Shown piece after piece: positions 55,019-64,000 of a stretch of 64,000 nt of DNA. This DNA is from Streptomyces sp. NBC_00190. Lineage in GTDB: Bacteria > Actinomycetota > Actinomycetes > Streptomycetales > Streptomycetaceae. Each line of letters opens with the position of its first letter. Within the stretch, counting starts at the first letter, position 1. The stretch lies in contig NZ_CP108131.1 of assembly GCF_036203305.1 (NCBI RefSeq), forward strand, positions 62,001 through 126,000, written 5' to 3'. A model generated the notes under the pieces. It was not told the DNA's origin and did no database searches. It saw only the letters and a program-made list of their open reading frames with translations. The position numbers were made by a program, and so were the translations under genes.

Positions 55019-55897
55019 TGTCTTCTTTCTTTCTCTCGCAGCGCGACCTCGGTCGGCCCACTGTTTCTGATAGACGAAACGCTACGTTGCATTCATAAAT
55101 TCAACAACAACGCCGTTGCGTGAAATCGCTATGCATGCAGGTAGAAGCAGGGGAAAGCGTGGCAACGGATTGGAGTCTAACGCAACAATCCCACTTCATC
55201 GTTGCAATGGACTGTCGGTGAACGATACGCTGGACACACCACGGACAGAACACACCAGCCACGTCCGTGGGCTGGAACGCTCCGGAATGGTCCGTTACGC
55301 CTACTACCTCTCAGCGAGTGCCGACGTCATCAACGCAGGCAGTGACCAGAACCCGGTGGACCTCCTCCAGGGCGGTCGCCCGGTTCCACCGCAGCGACGG
55401 CAGCGCACCGCCGCTCCCCGGCGGTCCGGTCTCCTTCGGGAACAAGCCCTTGACCATCCATCACGTGGCGATGTGCCTAGGCAGGGTTACATCGCCGAGG
55501 CTCCGTACGCTGGCGGCCACGTCCAGATCTCCGCGCTCTCCTCACACGGTGACCACCACGGAGCCATGCGCCTCCACGGCCCGGGAGGGGGTTCCCCGAA
55601 CCGCCTGGCGCCCAGCCGCGGGTCAACGCACGTATGGGTGGGGAACCAAGCCGAGCAACTCCGAGGGCGGCCCGAGCACCGGGCGGCCGTTTCCAAACAG
55701 CGCCATCAACGTCGACAACACCACACGCATTCGTGACTCTCATTTCAGTGGATTCGGGTCCCGGGACCAAGGCCCGGGGGTCAAGCACAGGGAGGACCGT
55801 CCAGGGTTCGAAGCGGATGCGCTCACCGAGCCCGGGGCAGTTCGCGGGTTCCCTCGGCTCCTGGCACGGATCTTCGAGACGGATGTCGGTACGGAGA
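55019..55897. other. Non-coding or decayed stretch with AT-rich, GTTGC-rich leader
   Basis: No convincing gene. The part 55060-55210 is AT-richer than its surroundings and has related GTTGC motifs (ACGTTGCATT, CGTTGCGTG, ACGCAACAAT, CGTTGCAATG), including CAACG-C-CGTTG at 55108-55118. The rest could hold a heavily decayed regulator in several frames, but I cannot support it. Confidence 0.4.
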
Positions 55898-56935
55898 TCA
55901 GATCGCCGGTACGTCGAGCTGGAACTCGCGCGTGCGCCGGTAGGAGCGGAAACCCAGTGCGCGGTTGACCGCCAGCATGTGGACGTTGTCCTCGGCGTTG
56001 TCCGTCTCGATCTCAACGACTCCCGGGTGTTCGGCGCGCAGCCGGCGCACCATCGCCGCCTTGACCCACAGCCCCAGCCCGTGGCCGCGGTGCGCGGGCA
56101 CGACCGCCGTGTCGTACTGCTGGGCCCGCGGCGGCGCTCCCTGGGGGAGCAGGATCTCGGTGTAGCCGGCCATGGTTCCGTCGTCGTGGACGGCGGCGAT
56201 GGTCAGCAGGGTGTCCCCGCGGTCGGCGATCACCTTGGCCATGGCGCGGACGCGGTCGGCGTCCCAGTCCACGCTGCCGTAGTCCAGGTCTCCCGTGGGC
56301 ATGTCGTTCATCGCGTTCTTGGCCGCGGCGAAGGCGTCGGCGAGGTCGTCGGGAACCGTTCCGGTCCAGCCGGTCAGCCGGTACCCGGGATGCCCGGGAC
56401 CGGCGGCCAGGAGTACGGCCGACTCGTCCAACCGGTCGAAGTGCAGCAGCAGGTGATCCAGGCTCAGCACCCGTCGGAAGCCCCATCGTTCGCAGAAGGC
56501 TTCGCCCGGGCTGTCGGCCGGAGCTTCGACGATCAGGCTGCGACGGCCCTCGGTGCGGCAGGCCGCCACGACCGCCGACAGCAGGAGCGAGCCGGCTCCC
56601 AGGCGCCGGTGCGCGGGGTCGACGTGGAGTTCCAGTTCGGCGAGGTGGTCCCGCCCCGGGGAGGCGAACAGCCGCAGACCCGCGACCGCGACCGGGACGC
56701 CGTCCGCCCTGGCGGCCAGCCAGGTCAGCCGGTGGCTCTCCAAGGTGGGCTTGGTGAGCTGGGCGTGGACCTGCCCGCGCCCGGGAGGCGGCACTCCCGG
56801 CAGGTCGTGAGCCATCGAGGCGGCGACTACCTGGTGCCACGCGGCGGCGTGGGTCACCGAGACGCGATGGAGCGGAACGACGTGGACGTGCTCGGACAAG
56901 GTGACGACTCCCGCGATCGATGGAACCTGATGCAC
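55898..56935 (-). CDS. Tandem-GNAT N-acetyltransferase (copy 2)
   Basis: The 345-residue protein is a close paralogue of the GNAT at 14987-15985, with the same landmarks: AAAWHQVVAASMAHDLPGVP, DPAHRRLGAGSLLLSAVVAA, AAAKNAMNDMPTGDLDYGSV, VPAHRGHGLGLWVKAAMVRR and ETDNAEDNVHMLAVNRALGF. Both GNAT domains look complete. The start is a GTG at 56935 without a clear ribosome site; a later start is possible. It is divergent from a LAL regulator and 880 bp upstream of DUF4097 copy 2. Confidence 0.85.
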   Translation of the reverse strand: MHQVPSIAGVVTLSEHVHVVPLHRVSVTHAAAWHQVVAASMAHDLPGVPPPGRGQVHAQLTKPTLESHRLTWLAARADGVPVAVAGLRLFASPGRDHLAELELHVDPAHRRLGAGSLLLSAVVAACRTEGRRSLIVEAPADSPGEAFCERWGFRRVLSLDHLLLHFDRLDESAVLLAAGPGHPGYRLTGWTGTVPDDLADAFAAAKNAMNDMPTGDLDYGSVDWDADRVRAMAKVIADRGDTLLTIAAVHDDGTMAGYTEILLPQGAPPRAQQYDTAVVPAHRGHGLGLWVKAAMVRRLRAEHPGVVEIETDNAEDNVHMLAVNRALGFRSYRRTREFQLDVPAI

Positions 56936-57027
56936 GGAAAGCTATGGCGGTCTGACGGTCCGGCACATCGGTCGGCATGACTTAACGCGTTGATCGGGAA
57001 GGCAGGATCGTTAGGTAGGTTGACCCC

Positions 57028-59736
57028 ATGCTGTACGGGCGAGGGACCGAGCAAGACCAGATACACCGGATGCTCATCCGTGCCGGCGACGGTGCGAGCT
57101 GTGCGCTGGTGATCCACGGTGAGGCCGGAATAGGCAAGACGGCACTGCTGGAGTACGCCGCCGGGCTCGCGGGCCCCGGGCGGGTGCTACGGACGGTGGG
57201 CATCGAATCGGAGATGGAGTTGGCCTTCGGCGGCCTGCACCAGCTCCTGTGGCCCGTCAGCAACTACCGGGACCAGCTGCCCGAGCCGCAGGCCGCTGCC
57301 CTGAACGCAGCGTTCGGCCTGTCCGGCGAGGCGGTGCGAGACCGGTTCAGCCTGGGGACGGCGGTGCTGACGACCCTGTCGCAGGCCGCGGGCAGCGGCC
57401 CTCTCCTGTGCCTGATCGACGACTCCCAGTGGCTGGACCAGGCATCCCTGGACGCTCTGACGTTCGCGGCCCGGCGGCTCCACACCGAGGGCGTGGTGAT
57501 GCTGTTCGCCGTCCGGGACGGTGTGCCCGGCGGGCAGATCACCGGCTTGCCACAGCTACTGCTGCACGGCCTCGACCCCTCGGCCGTCGATGCCCTCCTC
57601 ACCGACCGCGTCGCCGCCCTGTCGCCCTATACACGGGACCAGATCGTCGAGCAGGCACAGGGCAACCCGCTGGCCCTGCTGGAATTGCCTGCGGCCCTCA
57701 CCGCCGAACAGCGTGCCGGCCAGCTGAACCCCGTCACCCTTCCCGCCGGGCTGTCCACGCCCTCCAGCCGGATCCAGGAGACCTTCCGGGAGCAGATTCG
57801 CCGACTGCCCGAACCCACCCGGGCCATGCTGCTGGTGGCCGCTGCCGACGACTCCGGCGACCTCGACCTCGTGCTGCGGGCATCGACCCGTTTCGGCGCC
57901 ACCCTGGAGGACCTGGAACCGGCTGAACACGCCACGCTCATCCTGCTGACCGAGAACGCCCTGTCCTTCCGCCACCCCCTCATCAGGTCGGCCACCTACC
58001 AAAACGGCGCCCTGGCCCGGCGCCTCGCAGCCCACAGGGCGCTGGCCGACGCGCTGGACGAGGAGTCGGGCGTCGGCAAGCACGCCGACCGCCGGGCCTG
58101 GCACCTGGCGGCCGCCACGACCGGGGCCGACGAAGCCGTCGCCGCCGAGATGGTGGGCGTCGCGCAACGGGCCGGAGGCCGACAGGGAACGGCCTCGGCC
58201 TCGGCCGCTTACGAACGGGCGGCGCAACTGACCGCAGACTCCGCCGGACGCGCCCGGCTCCTGGCCGCCGCGGCCTTCACCTCGGCCGAGGCCGGGCAGT
58301 TCCACCGCACCGCAGCCCTCACCGACCACATCAACGCAGTCGCCCTGGACCCGGGAATGCTCGCCGACTTCGCCCGCGTCCGGGCCATCGTCGAGCTCGA
58401 CCGGGGATCACCGGGCCAGGCCGCGCGCATCCTTCTCGAATGCGCTGACCGGATCAGCAGTTCCGCCGATCTGGCTCCGGTACTGACCGAGGCGGTCCAG
58501 ACGGCCCAGTCCTCGGGCGACCGGCAGCTGATGGCCGACGTCGCCGCCCGGCTCCCCGACTCGCCGGAGTACGCAATGGCGAGAGCGATGACAGGCCCCC
58601 TCGACGCCGTCAGGGACACGATGGGGCATTCGCAGGCCGGGGAAGGGGAGGCCGGATTCGCCGAAAGGATCCTGGCCGGGACGTACGACCAGCTCTTCGC
58701 CGATCACGGTACCGCTCTCGACACCGCCATCGCCTGCGTACGCGACTGCCGGGCCCAGGACATGGTCGGCTGGCTCCACACCGCACTGCACCTGCTCGCC
58801 GAGACCCAACTGTCGCTGGGGCTCTACGAGGAGGCCCGTACCGCCGCCACGGAGGGGCTGGCCGTCGCCGAGCAGTTCGGCCGCCGCCACCGGGAGACGT
58901 ACCTGCGTGCAACCCTGGCCACGCTCGCCGCCCTCCAGGGCGAACAGGAGCGGTGCGTCGGCCTGAGCGAAGCGACACTGGACTACGCCGATGCCCATGG
59001 CATCGAACTGGCCGCTGCCCACGCGCACCGGGCCCTCGGCCTGCTCGACCTCGGCCTCGGCGACGCCGGGAACGCGCTCACCCACCTGGAAGCGGCAAGA
59101 TCCCGAGTGGGGCACCCCACTCTGGCGGCCTTCCTCCTTCCCGACCTGGTGGAGGCCGCGATCCGGGCCGGGCAACGGGAGCGCGCGGCGGAGCCCGTGG
59201 CGCTACTGGCGCAATGGGCGCAGGCCGCACACCAGCCCACGGCGCTCGCCCTCTCGCGTCGCTGCCAGGCAGTGACCGGTCCCGAAGACGAGGCCGAGCA
59301 GCACTTCACGGCCGCCCTGCACCTGCACGACGCGGGCACCACCCAGCCGTTCGAACGAGCCCGCACCGAACTGCTGTACGGGGAATGGCTCCGTCGCGAA
59401 CGGCGCCGGACCGATGCCCGCAGCCACCTCCGCACCGCCCTGGAGACATTCGAGAAGCTCGGCGCCCAGCCATGGACGTCCCGAGCCCGCACCGAACTCC
59501 AGGCGAGCGGTGAGACCGTGGATCCCGACAGCCGTCCGAACGCGCTGCTCGGCCGGCTCAGCCCGCAGGAACGGGAAGTCGTACGACTCGCCGCCACGGG
59601 TGCCACCAACCGCCAGATCGCCACCCAGCTCTTCCTGAGCCCCCGCACCGTCGGCCACCACCTCTACCGGGCCTTCCCCAAGCTCGGCATCACCACCCGC
59701 ACCGAACTCCCGCAGCTCCTCCGCCAGGACCGATGA
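57028..59736 (+). CDS. LuxR-family (LAL) transcriptional regulator
   Basis: The 902-residue protein has Walker A VIHGEAGIGKTALLEYAAGL (about 29-48), Walker B PLLCLIDDSQWLDQASLDAL, a long TPR-like region, and a C-terminal LuxR HTH (LSPQEREVVRLAATGATNRQ, FLSPRTVGHHLYRAFPKLGI). It is complete and of normal length. The ATG at 57028 is 92 bp from the divergent GNAT gene, which is its nearest candidate target. Confidence 0.9.
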   Translation: MLYGRGTEQDQIHRMLIRAGDGASCALVIHGEAGIGKTALLEYAAGLAGPGRVLRTVGIESEMELAFGGLHQLLWPVSNYRDQLPEPQAAALNAAFGLSGEAVRDRFSLGTAVLTTLSQAAGSGPLLCLIDDSQWLDQASLDALTFAARRLHTEGVVMLFAVRDGVPGGQITGLPQLLLHGLDPSAVDALLTDRVAALSPYTRDQIVEQAQGNPLALLELPAALTAEQRAGQLNPVTLPAGLSTPSSRIQETFREQIRRLPEPTRAMLLVAAADDSGDLDLVLRASTRFGATLEDLEPAEHATLILLTENALSFRHPLIRSATYQNGALARRLAAHRALADALDEESGVGKHADRRAWHLAAATTGADEAVAAEMVGVAQRAGGRQGTASASAAYERAAQLTADSAGRARLLAAAAFTSAEAGQFHRTAALTDHINAVALDPGMLADFARVRAIVELDRGSPGQAARILLECADRISSSADLAPVLTEAVQTAQSSGDRQLMADVAARLPDSPEYAMARAMTGPLDAVRDTMGHSQAGEGEAGFAERILAGTYDQLFADHGTALDTAIACVRDCRAQDMVGWLHTALHLLAETQLSLGLYEEARTAATEGLAVAEQFGRRHRETYLRATLATLAALQGEQERCVGLSEATLDYADAHGIELAAAHAHRALGLLDLGLGDAGNALTHLEAARSRVGHPTLAAFLLPDLVEAAIRAGQRERAAEPVALLAQWAQAAHQPTALALSRRCQAVTGPEDEAEQHFTAALHLHDAGTTQPFERARTELLYGEWLRRERRRTDARSHLRTALETFEKLGAQPWTSRARTELQASGETVDPDSRPNALLGRLSPQEREVVRLAATGATNRQIATQLFLSPRTVGHHLYRAFPKLGITTRTELPQLLRQDR

Positions 59737-59873
59737 CCCGGCGGACCGCTACCGAGGCCTTTCCGACCTGACCGTGGGGCTGTGGTGTTGGCCGGTGCGG
59801 GCTGTACGGAACGACGAAGCTCCTGGTAGACGGGTTCTCGACCAAGATCACCCGTGTCCGCCAGGAGCGTCGC

Positions 59874-60650
59874 GTGCTCGTCTATCCGTCGTCGATCGAT
59901 CTGTCCAGCCGTACGCTGCGGCACCTGACGGAGCGGCTCGCAGTGCGGCAACGGGAGATCGGTACGCGGTGGCGACGACTGCCCGCCGGCCGTCAGGCCC
60001 TGCTCGCCCTGGCCTACCTGCGGTGCGGCGACACCTACGCTGAGCTTGCCGCCGGGTTCGGAACCGGCATCGCGACCGCCTACCGGTACGTCCGCGAGGC
60101 CATAGAAGTCCTGGCCGCTCTCGCACCGACCCTGGCCAAGGCGATGGAGACGGCCCGGACGAAAGCGTTCGTGATCCTGGACGGCACGCTGTTGCCGATC
60201 GACCGGATCGCCGCCGACACCCCCTACTGCTCGGGAAAACACAAGCGGCACGGCATGAATGTGCAGGTCCTCACCGACCCGTTCGGCCGACTTCTCTGGG
60301 CACCACCGGCCCTGCCCGGAGCCACTCACGACCTGACCGCGGCCCGAAGCCATCGCATCGTCGACGCGCTTGCCGCCGCGGGACTGAAGTGCTGGGCGGA
60401 CAAGGCCTACCAAGGCGCGGGTCAGGACATCCGAGTCCCCATCCGGGGCCGTCGGCTCAAGCGCTGGAAACGACGGCACAACAGCAGTCACGCGAAGATC
60501 CGCTGCGTCGGAGAGCAGGCCGTGGCCGTGCTGAAGGGCTGGCGCCTCCTGCGGAAGCTCCGCTGCAGCACGAACCGGATTACCGACATCGTGAAGGCAG
60601 TCCTCGTCCTCCACCACGCCTCAACACGAGGTTGGAAAGGCTCACTCTGA
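59874..60650 (+). mobile_element. IS5-family insertion sequence transposase (intact)
   Basis: The 258-residue transposase reads LALAYLRCGDTYAELAAGFG, the first catalytic Asp region KAFVILDGTLLPIDRI, then KHKRHGMNVQVLTDPFGRLL, LKCWADKAYQGAGQDIRVPI and the tail IRCVGEQAVAVLKGWRLLRK. It is the only uninterrupted transposase in the window. Fragments of the same family lie at 5908-6158 and 43697-43917. The start is a GTG at 59874. I could not fix the terminal inverted repeats by eye. Confidence 0.85.
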
Positions 60651-60768
60651 CCGAGAGATGGACAGCACATGCCCAAGGGTTTGAGAGGAAGTTGGTACCG
60701 AGGAGCGACTCGAACTGTCCGCGGGTTTCGGCAGCGCCTGTGTCAGCGGGGCTACGTTTCGGGTGCTC

Positions 60769-61437
60769 TTACTGCCGGAACTTCGGCTCCTGGGACCGTC
60801 CTCCACCTGCGTGAAATCCGGAGCAGAGCAGGTTGAATGCCTGGAGGGCCGCCGAGGCGACGGCATCGCGGGCGGGCACGGGCGGTTTGCCGGACATGAT
60901 GTGTCGTCGGAGCTCGCGCAGTGCGGCGCGGTGCGTTCCGGCGATGGCTCCCGCGACGAGCACGGGCAACGGGTAGCCGGCATCGCCGGGTGTGTCTGCG
61001 GCGTTCGCCGGATGTTCGGTCAGAGCGGTCGCCAGAGCAGCTTCGATGCGTTCGCCGATCTCGCGTTCGCGGGCGCGCAGGGCCGGGCTGTCCTCGATGA
61101 TCTGCCAGAACGCGGGCGCTCCGGGCTGGAGTCCGAGCATGGGGTGGTCCTGCCGCAGGGCGGAGAGCAGGTCGTCGCGGACGGCCTCGATGGGGCAGGT
61201 TCCCGGGGTTCGGTCGCGTACCAGGGCGGCGAGGTGGTTCTCGACCTCGGCCTGGCGGTCGAAGAACAGGTCTTCCTTGGCGGGGAAGTAGTTGAACACG
61301 GTGTTGGTGGATACGCCCGCGTGCCGTGCCACCTCGGCGACCGTGACCTGGTCGAAGCCGTGCTCCAGGAACAGCGGCAGGGCCGCGTCGGCGATCGCCG
61401 TGCGGGTCTGCTGCTTCTTGATCTCACGAAGGCCCAT
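60769..61437 (-). CDS. TetR-family transcriptional regulator
   Basis: The 222-residue protein has the TetR HTH (IADAALPLFLEHGFDQVTVA, EVARHAGVSTNTVFNYFPAK) and a ligand-binding C-terminal domain. I chose the ATG at 61437, which gives MGLREIKKQQTRTAI; a start at 61446 is also possible. A 7-bp inverted repeat 14 bp upstream, shared with the divergent glycoside-hydrolase-like gene, is a likely operator. It probably represses itself and that neighbour. Confidence 0.9.
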   Translation of the reverse strand: MGLREIKKQQTRTAIADAALPLFLEHGFDQVTVAEVARHAGVSTNTVFNYFPAKEDLFFDRQAEVENHLAALVRDRTPGTCPIEAVRDDLLSALRQDHPMLGLQPGAPAFWQIIEDSPALRAREREIGERIEAALATALTEHPANAADTPGDAGYPLPVLVAGAIAGTHRAALRELRRHIMSGKPPVPARDAVASAALQAFNLLCSGFHAGGGRSQEPKFRQ

Positions 61438-61450
61438 GCCCCACATGATA

Positions 61451-61476
61451 GTGTCACCACAAATTTGGCGTGACAC
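61451..61476. promoter_or_regulatory. Inverted repeat, candidate TetR operator
   Basis: GTGTCAC (61451-61457) and GTGACAC (61470-61476) are perfect inverted arms around 12 AT-rich bases. The site fills most of the gap between the TetR gene and the divergent 61497 gene, 20 bp before the latter's start. Confidence 0.6.
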
Positions 61477-61496
61477 CAAGATTTTTAGGGGGGCTT

Positions 61497-62471
61497 ATGA
61501 CCATGACCTTCGGCATCTATCCCGGCGGCATCCTGGGCGACGACCAGGGCATCATCCATCCGGTCCGACCGGACGAGCCGGACCGCATCAACGAGGCCCT
61601 CGACGAGCTCCAAGGCGACGCGGGCACGCTGACGGTGCGCGCCTACCGCTCGTTCACCGCCACCGTGACACCGCCGCCGCCAACGCCCGCCGATCCCCGT
61701 GCCTGCCTCCAGCGCGGGCGCACCCTGGACCTCGTGCTGCAGTTCCGCGAGCCTTCCGGCGATCTGGACGGCTGGCCGGAGTTCGTCCGCGAGGCCGTCC
61801 GGACCGGCGGACCCGAGCTGGCATCCGTCCAGATCTGCGAGGAGCCCAACCTCAACCTCCCCTCCGTCGACGGCAGCACCCCCAACGTCCTGAACGCGCT
61901 CGCCCAAGGTGTCATCGCCGCCAAGCAGGAGGCCCGCTCCCTCGGCCACCCTGTCGTAGTCGGCTTCAACGCCGTACCGACCTTCGACCCGTCCGACACC
62001 TTCTGGTCCGACCTCGGCACCCTGGCCGACGCGCGCTTCCGGCAGAGCCTGGACTACGTCGGCCTGGACTTCTTCCCGGACGTGTTCCGGCCCGTCGCCG
62101 CCGACCAGTTGGCAGGCGCGGTCACCGCGGTCCTCACAGCGTTCCGCCGCGTCAGCCTGCCGCAGGCCGGCATCCCGGACACCATCCCGATCCGCGTGTG
62201 CGAGAACGGCTGGCCCACCGGCCCCGGCCGCGCCGAGGAGCGACAGGCCGCCACTCTCGACGCCGTCATCCGGACCGTCGCCGGCCTCGCCTCCGACCTG
62301 AACATCGACGGCTATTCGCTCTTCGCCCTGCGGGACGCCGACAGCAACGCCGAAGGGCTCTTCCACCACTTCGGCCTGCTGCGCGACGACTACACGCCCA
62401 AGCCGGCCTTCGCGACCTACAGGCAGCTGATCAAGGAACTGGGCAGCCCGCCGGCCACCTCGGCTCGGTGA
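61497..62471 (+). CDS. TIM-barrel glycoside-hydrolase-like protein
   Basis: The 324-residue protein (ATG at 61497 after TAGGGGGGC) has the landmarks of a clan-A type barrel: ASVQICEEPNLNLPSVDGST (possible acid/base Glu), LDYVGLDFFPDVFRPVAADQ, and IPIRVCENGWPTGPGRAEER (possible nucleophile Glu). It has no signal peptide, so it acts inside the cell or is exported another way. No close family recognised. The divergent TetR gene and the inverted repeat between them suggest local, ligand-responsive control. Confidence 0.65.
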   Translation: MTMTFGIYPGGILGDDQGIIHPVRPDEPDRINEALDELQGDAGTLTVRAYRSFTATVTPPPPTPADPRACLQRGRTLDLVLQFREPSGDLDGWPEFVREAVRTGGPELASVQICEEPNLNLPSVDGSTPNVLNALAQGVIAAKQEARSLGHPVVVGFNAVPTFDPSDTFWSDLGTLADARFRQSLDYVGLDFFPDVFRPVAADQLAGAVTAVLTAFRRVSLPQAGIPDTIPIRVCENGWPTGPGRAEERQAATLDAVIRTVAGLASDLNIDGYSLFALRDADSNAEGLFHHFGLLRDDYTPKPAFATYRQLIKELGSPPATSAR

Positions 62472-63164
62472 CGCTGCGGCCACCAGGAGACGCGGTGCTG
62501 TCAATTCTCAGGTGAACAGAGCCACGCTGACGAACGATCTACTCCGCGGATTGCCGACCACGACCAGCGTGAGTGCCCCGAGGACCGGCACACCAGCCCT
62601 TTGACCTGCAACTTCAAGTTGGCGGGTACTCGCTCCCGAGGCGATGCCGTGCACTCGCGAGGGAGTGCTCTGCATCGTCGGTGCGCATCGGCGGCATCGA
62701 GGGCGCTCAGCAGCTGGCGGCCGGGCCGTGCTGCGGCCGGGCTGCAGGGGATGGTGCGCCCCCTGGTCGTCCTCGCGCACCGGGCGCGGTGCGGGGGCCT
62801 CGTCGTGGTTGGCGTACCGCTGTCTGAGCGCTCGGCCGCGGTCGAGCACCGTCTGCGGCCAGGCGGTCCGACTCGGCGTCGGTGTCGGCGTCCGGGAACG
62901 GCACGAGGAGCTGCTCGGGCATCGCGGCCTGCTGGTGCGCGGTGACGTCCTACATGGCCCGGCCGGTGCGGCCGGCGGTGCGTAGCTGGGCGGCCAGCAT
63001 GGTGGAGGCGATAACTGCGCGGCCGTAGCGCAGCGGCACGCGCGGGATGTCCCAGTCCTCCAGCGGTAGCCGGGGTTTGTCGGGGTCGCCGGGGCAGGCC
63101 GGTGGCTGCTGGTCCGGGTCGGGTGCGGCTGTGGGCTGCCGCCGACGGGTCGGCGGCGGGTCGG
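62472..63164. other. Decayed mobile-element DNA
   Basis: Minus-strand pieces look coding but are broken by shifts, such as LEDWDIPRVPLRYGRAVIAS, then TMLAAQLRTAGRTGRAM (to 62950) and PEQLLVPFPDADTDAESDRL. They fit small accessory proteins that follow TraA/TrwC relaxase genes in actinomycete conjugative elements. No gene can be fixed. Confidence 0.35.
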
Positions 63165-64000
63165 TCAGGGACGGGAGGTGTAGAGGCGGTGGTCCGACAT
63201 GGGGCCACACACGGTATTGGGTTCGCTGATGTCCACGCAGTGCGTGGCGAGCGCGGCGTCCACGATTCGTCCAGGCCGGGATCGCGGCGGGCCGCGGAGC
63301 ACGAGGGCGAGGTGGCGGCGGGCCTCGGCGAGCAGATGCCGGCGGTGGAACCATCCGTCGCCGTTCATCACGAACACGATCGCGGTGACGTCGATGGCCG
63401 CCAAGGCGACGTCGACGATCTGGGCGACCCGGGCCCGGATCGCGACAGCAGCGGCGCGGGCGCGCTCGAGGAGGGAGTCGATGACGTCGGCATTCACTCC
63501 GGAGTTCAGGATGGCGTTCTTCTTCCACCACACGCGCAGCTGCGCGAGCGGCTGGGTCTTCCGCTTGGCGCGGGCGGGTCTTCCTCGCCGCGATCCGGTC
63601 CAGCTTGGTGCGAGCCCGTTCGGAGACCACGGACAGGAACTTCGGCTCCCCGTTGTCGTCGACGGCGGTGACGTACGCGCGCTCCAGGTCCTCACGGCAC
63701 GCTTCGATCCGCTCACCACTCCGCGCGGTCCAGGCGATCAGCTCGTGCGGGATCCCCGGCGATCTCCATCACCGGCCGGCGCCCGGCGCTGACCGTGCGC
63801 GGCTCGGTCGCCACCCCGAGCACCTCGCAGACCTCGGCAGCCACCACTTCGTTGTAGAGCGCGGAGGCGGCGACGGTGTTCTCGAAGAGGACCTCGGAGC
63901 GGACCAAGCCTGTAGGTTCTCGATTCCGATGTCCTCTGGCACGGCACTGACCAGCGCCGATGCGGGCAGCGTCACGTGGTGTGCCTGCGGGTTCGTCTCA
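63165..64000 (-). pseudogene. TrwC/TraA-type MobF relaxase, frameshifted and partial
   Basis: The gene enters from the right edge. Pieces in different frames give NTVAASALYNEVVAAEVCEV, VVSERARTKLDRIAARKTRP, LAQLRVWWKKNAILNSGVNA, DGWFHRRHLLAEARRHLALV and VDAALATHCVDISEPNTVCG. This order matches the middle of streptomycete TraA/TrwC relaxase-helicases. At least two frameshifts separate the parts, and the helicase end is missing. The N-terminal relaxase domain, if present, is outside the window. Confidence 0.7.

Noticed and set aside
55116..55736. Possible MarR-like regulator on the plus strand
   Set aside because: Only scattered, frame-switching similarity; no readable winged helix.
60655..60760. 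Possible tRNA or integrase start downstream of the IS5 element
   Set aside because: No cloverleaf can be folded, and no integrase motif appears on either strand.
1..64000. CRISPR arrays, rRNA and tRNA genes
   Set aside because: No regularly spaced repeats of 25-40 bp, and no rRNA or recognisable tRNA sequence was seen by eye on either strand.

Overview
The window is high-GC actinomycete DNA, most likely Streptomyces or a close relative. The supporting signs are strong GC bias at third codon positions, GTG starts, GGAGG-type ribosome binding sites, large LAL-type LuxR regulators, SARP and nSTAND relics, an ECF41 sigma factor, and streptomycete families such as DUF6087 and the SCO6745 family. 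About 40 genes look intact. Between them lie at least eleven transposase relics (IS701, IS630, IS5, IS1182, IS4, ISAs1, IS256), broken regulators and fragments of a conjugative element. This mosaic fits a chromosome arm or a decayed integrative element. All functions are inferred from protein motifs read by eye; no database was searched.

Layout. 1-10 kb: a lipoprotein, nested IS701/IS630 debris, an Orn/Lys/Arg decarboxylase, a decayed STAS gene, and a TPR-SARP chimera with WD40 and HTH relics. 10.7-17.7 kb: a probable minus-strand operon (hemerythrin, tandem GNAT, DUF4097, serine hydrolase, then a glycosyltransferase-methyltransferase fusion), read away from a divergent LysR gene with a perfect palindrome in front of it. 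18-25.7 kb: GYD protein, SCO6745-family protein with a divergent LysR gene, PEBP protein, THEP1 NTPase and IS fragments. 25.9-34.7 kb: a membrane-anchored Mrr-like nuclease, an unknown protein followed by a clavaminate-synthase-like oxygenase, an SPFH/NAD-kinase-like gene pair, a small secreted protein, a DUF7919 relic and a secreted beta-propeller.

34.7-48 kb: a LAL regulator, YceI, SnoaL and allene-oxide-cyclase-like genes, an ECF41 sigma factor behind a 31-bp inverted repeat, an SDR enzyme, a truncated NACHT gene, a DUF6493-like gene and an RNA ligase with an overlapping partner. 48-54 kb: an XRE-TPR regulator divergent from a 54-residue Gly-rich peptide gene, with a PIMT-type methyltransferase 9 bp downstream. 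This peptide-methyltransferase pair is the best candidate for a little-described (RiPP-like) system here. 54-64 kb: a second, diverged copy of the DUF4097/GNAT pair (its DUF4097 start is frameshifted), a second LAL regulator, an intact IS5-family transposase, a TetR/glycoside-hydrolase-like pair, and a decayed TrwC/TraA relaxase running off the right edge.

How the genes fit together. Most surviving genes sit in small units paired with a local regulator: LysR/hemerythrin operon, LysR/SCO6745, XRE/peptide-PIMT, HxlR/SnoaL, TetR/glycoside hydrolase and LAL/GNAT. Short inverted repeats lie between several of these divergent pairs.
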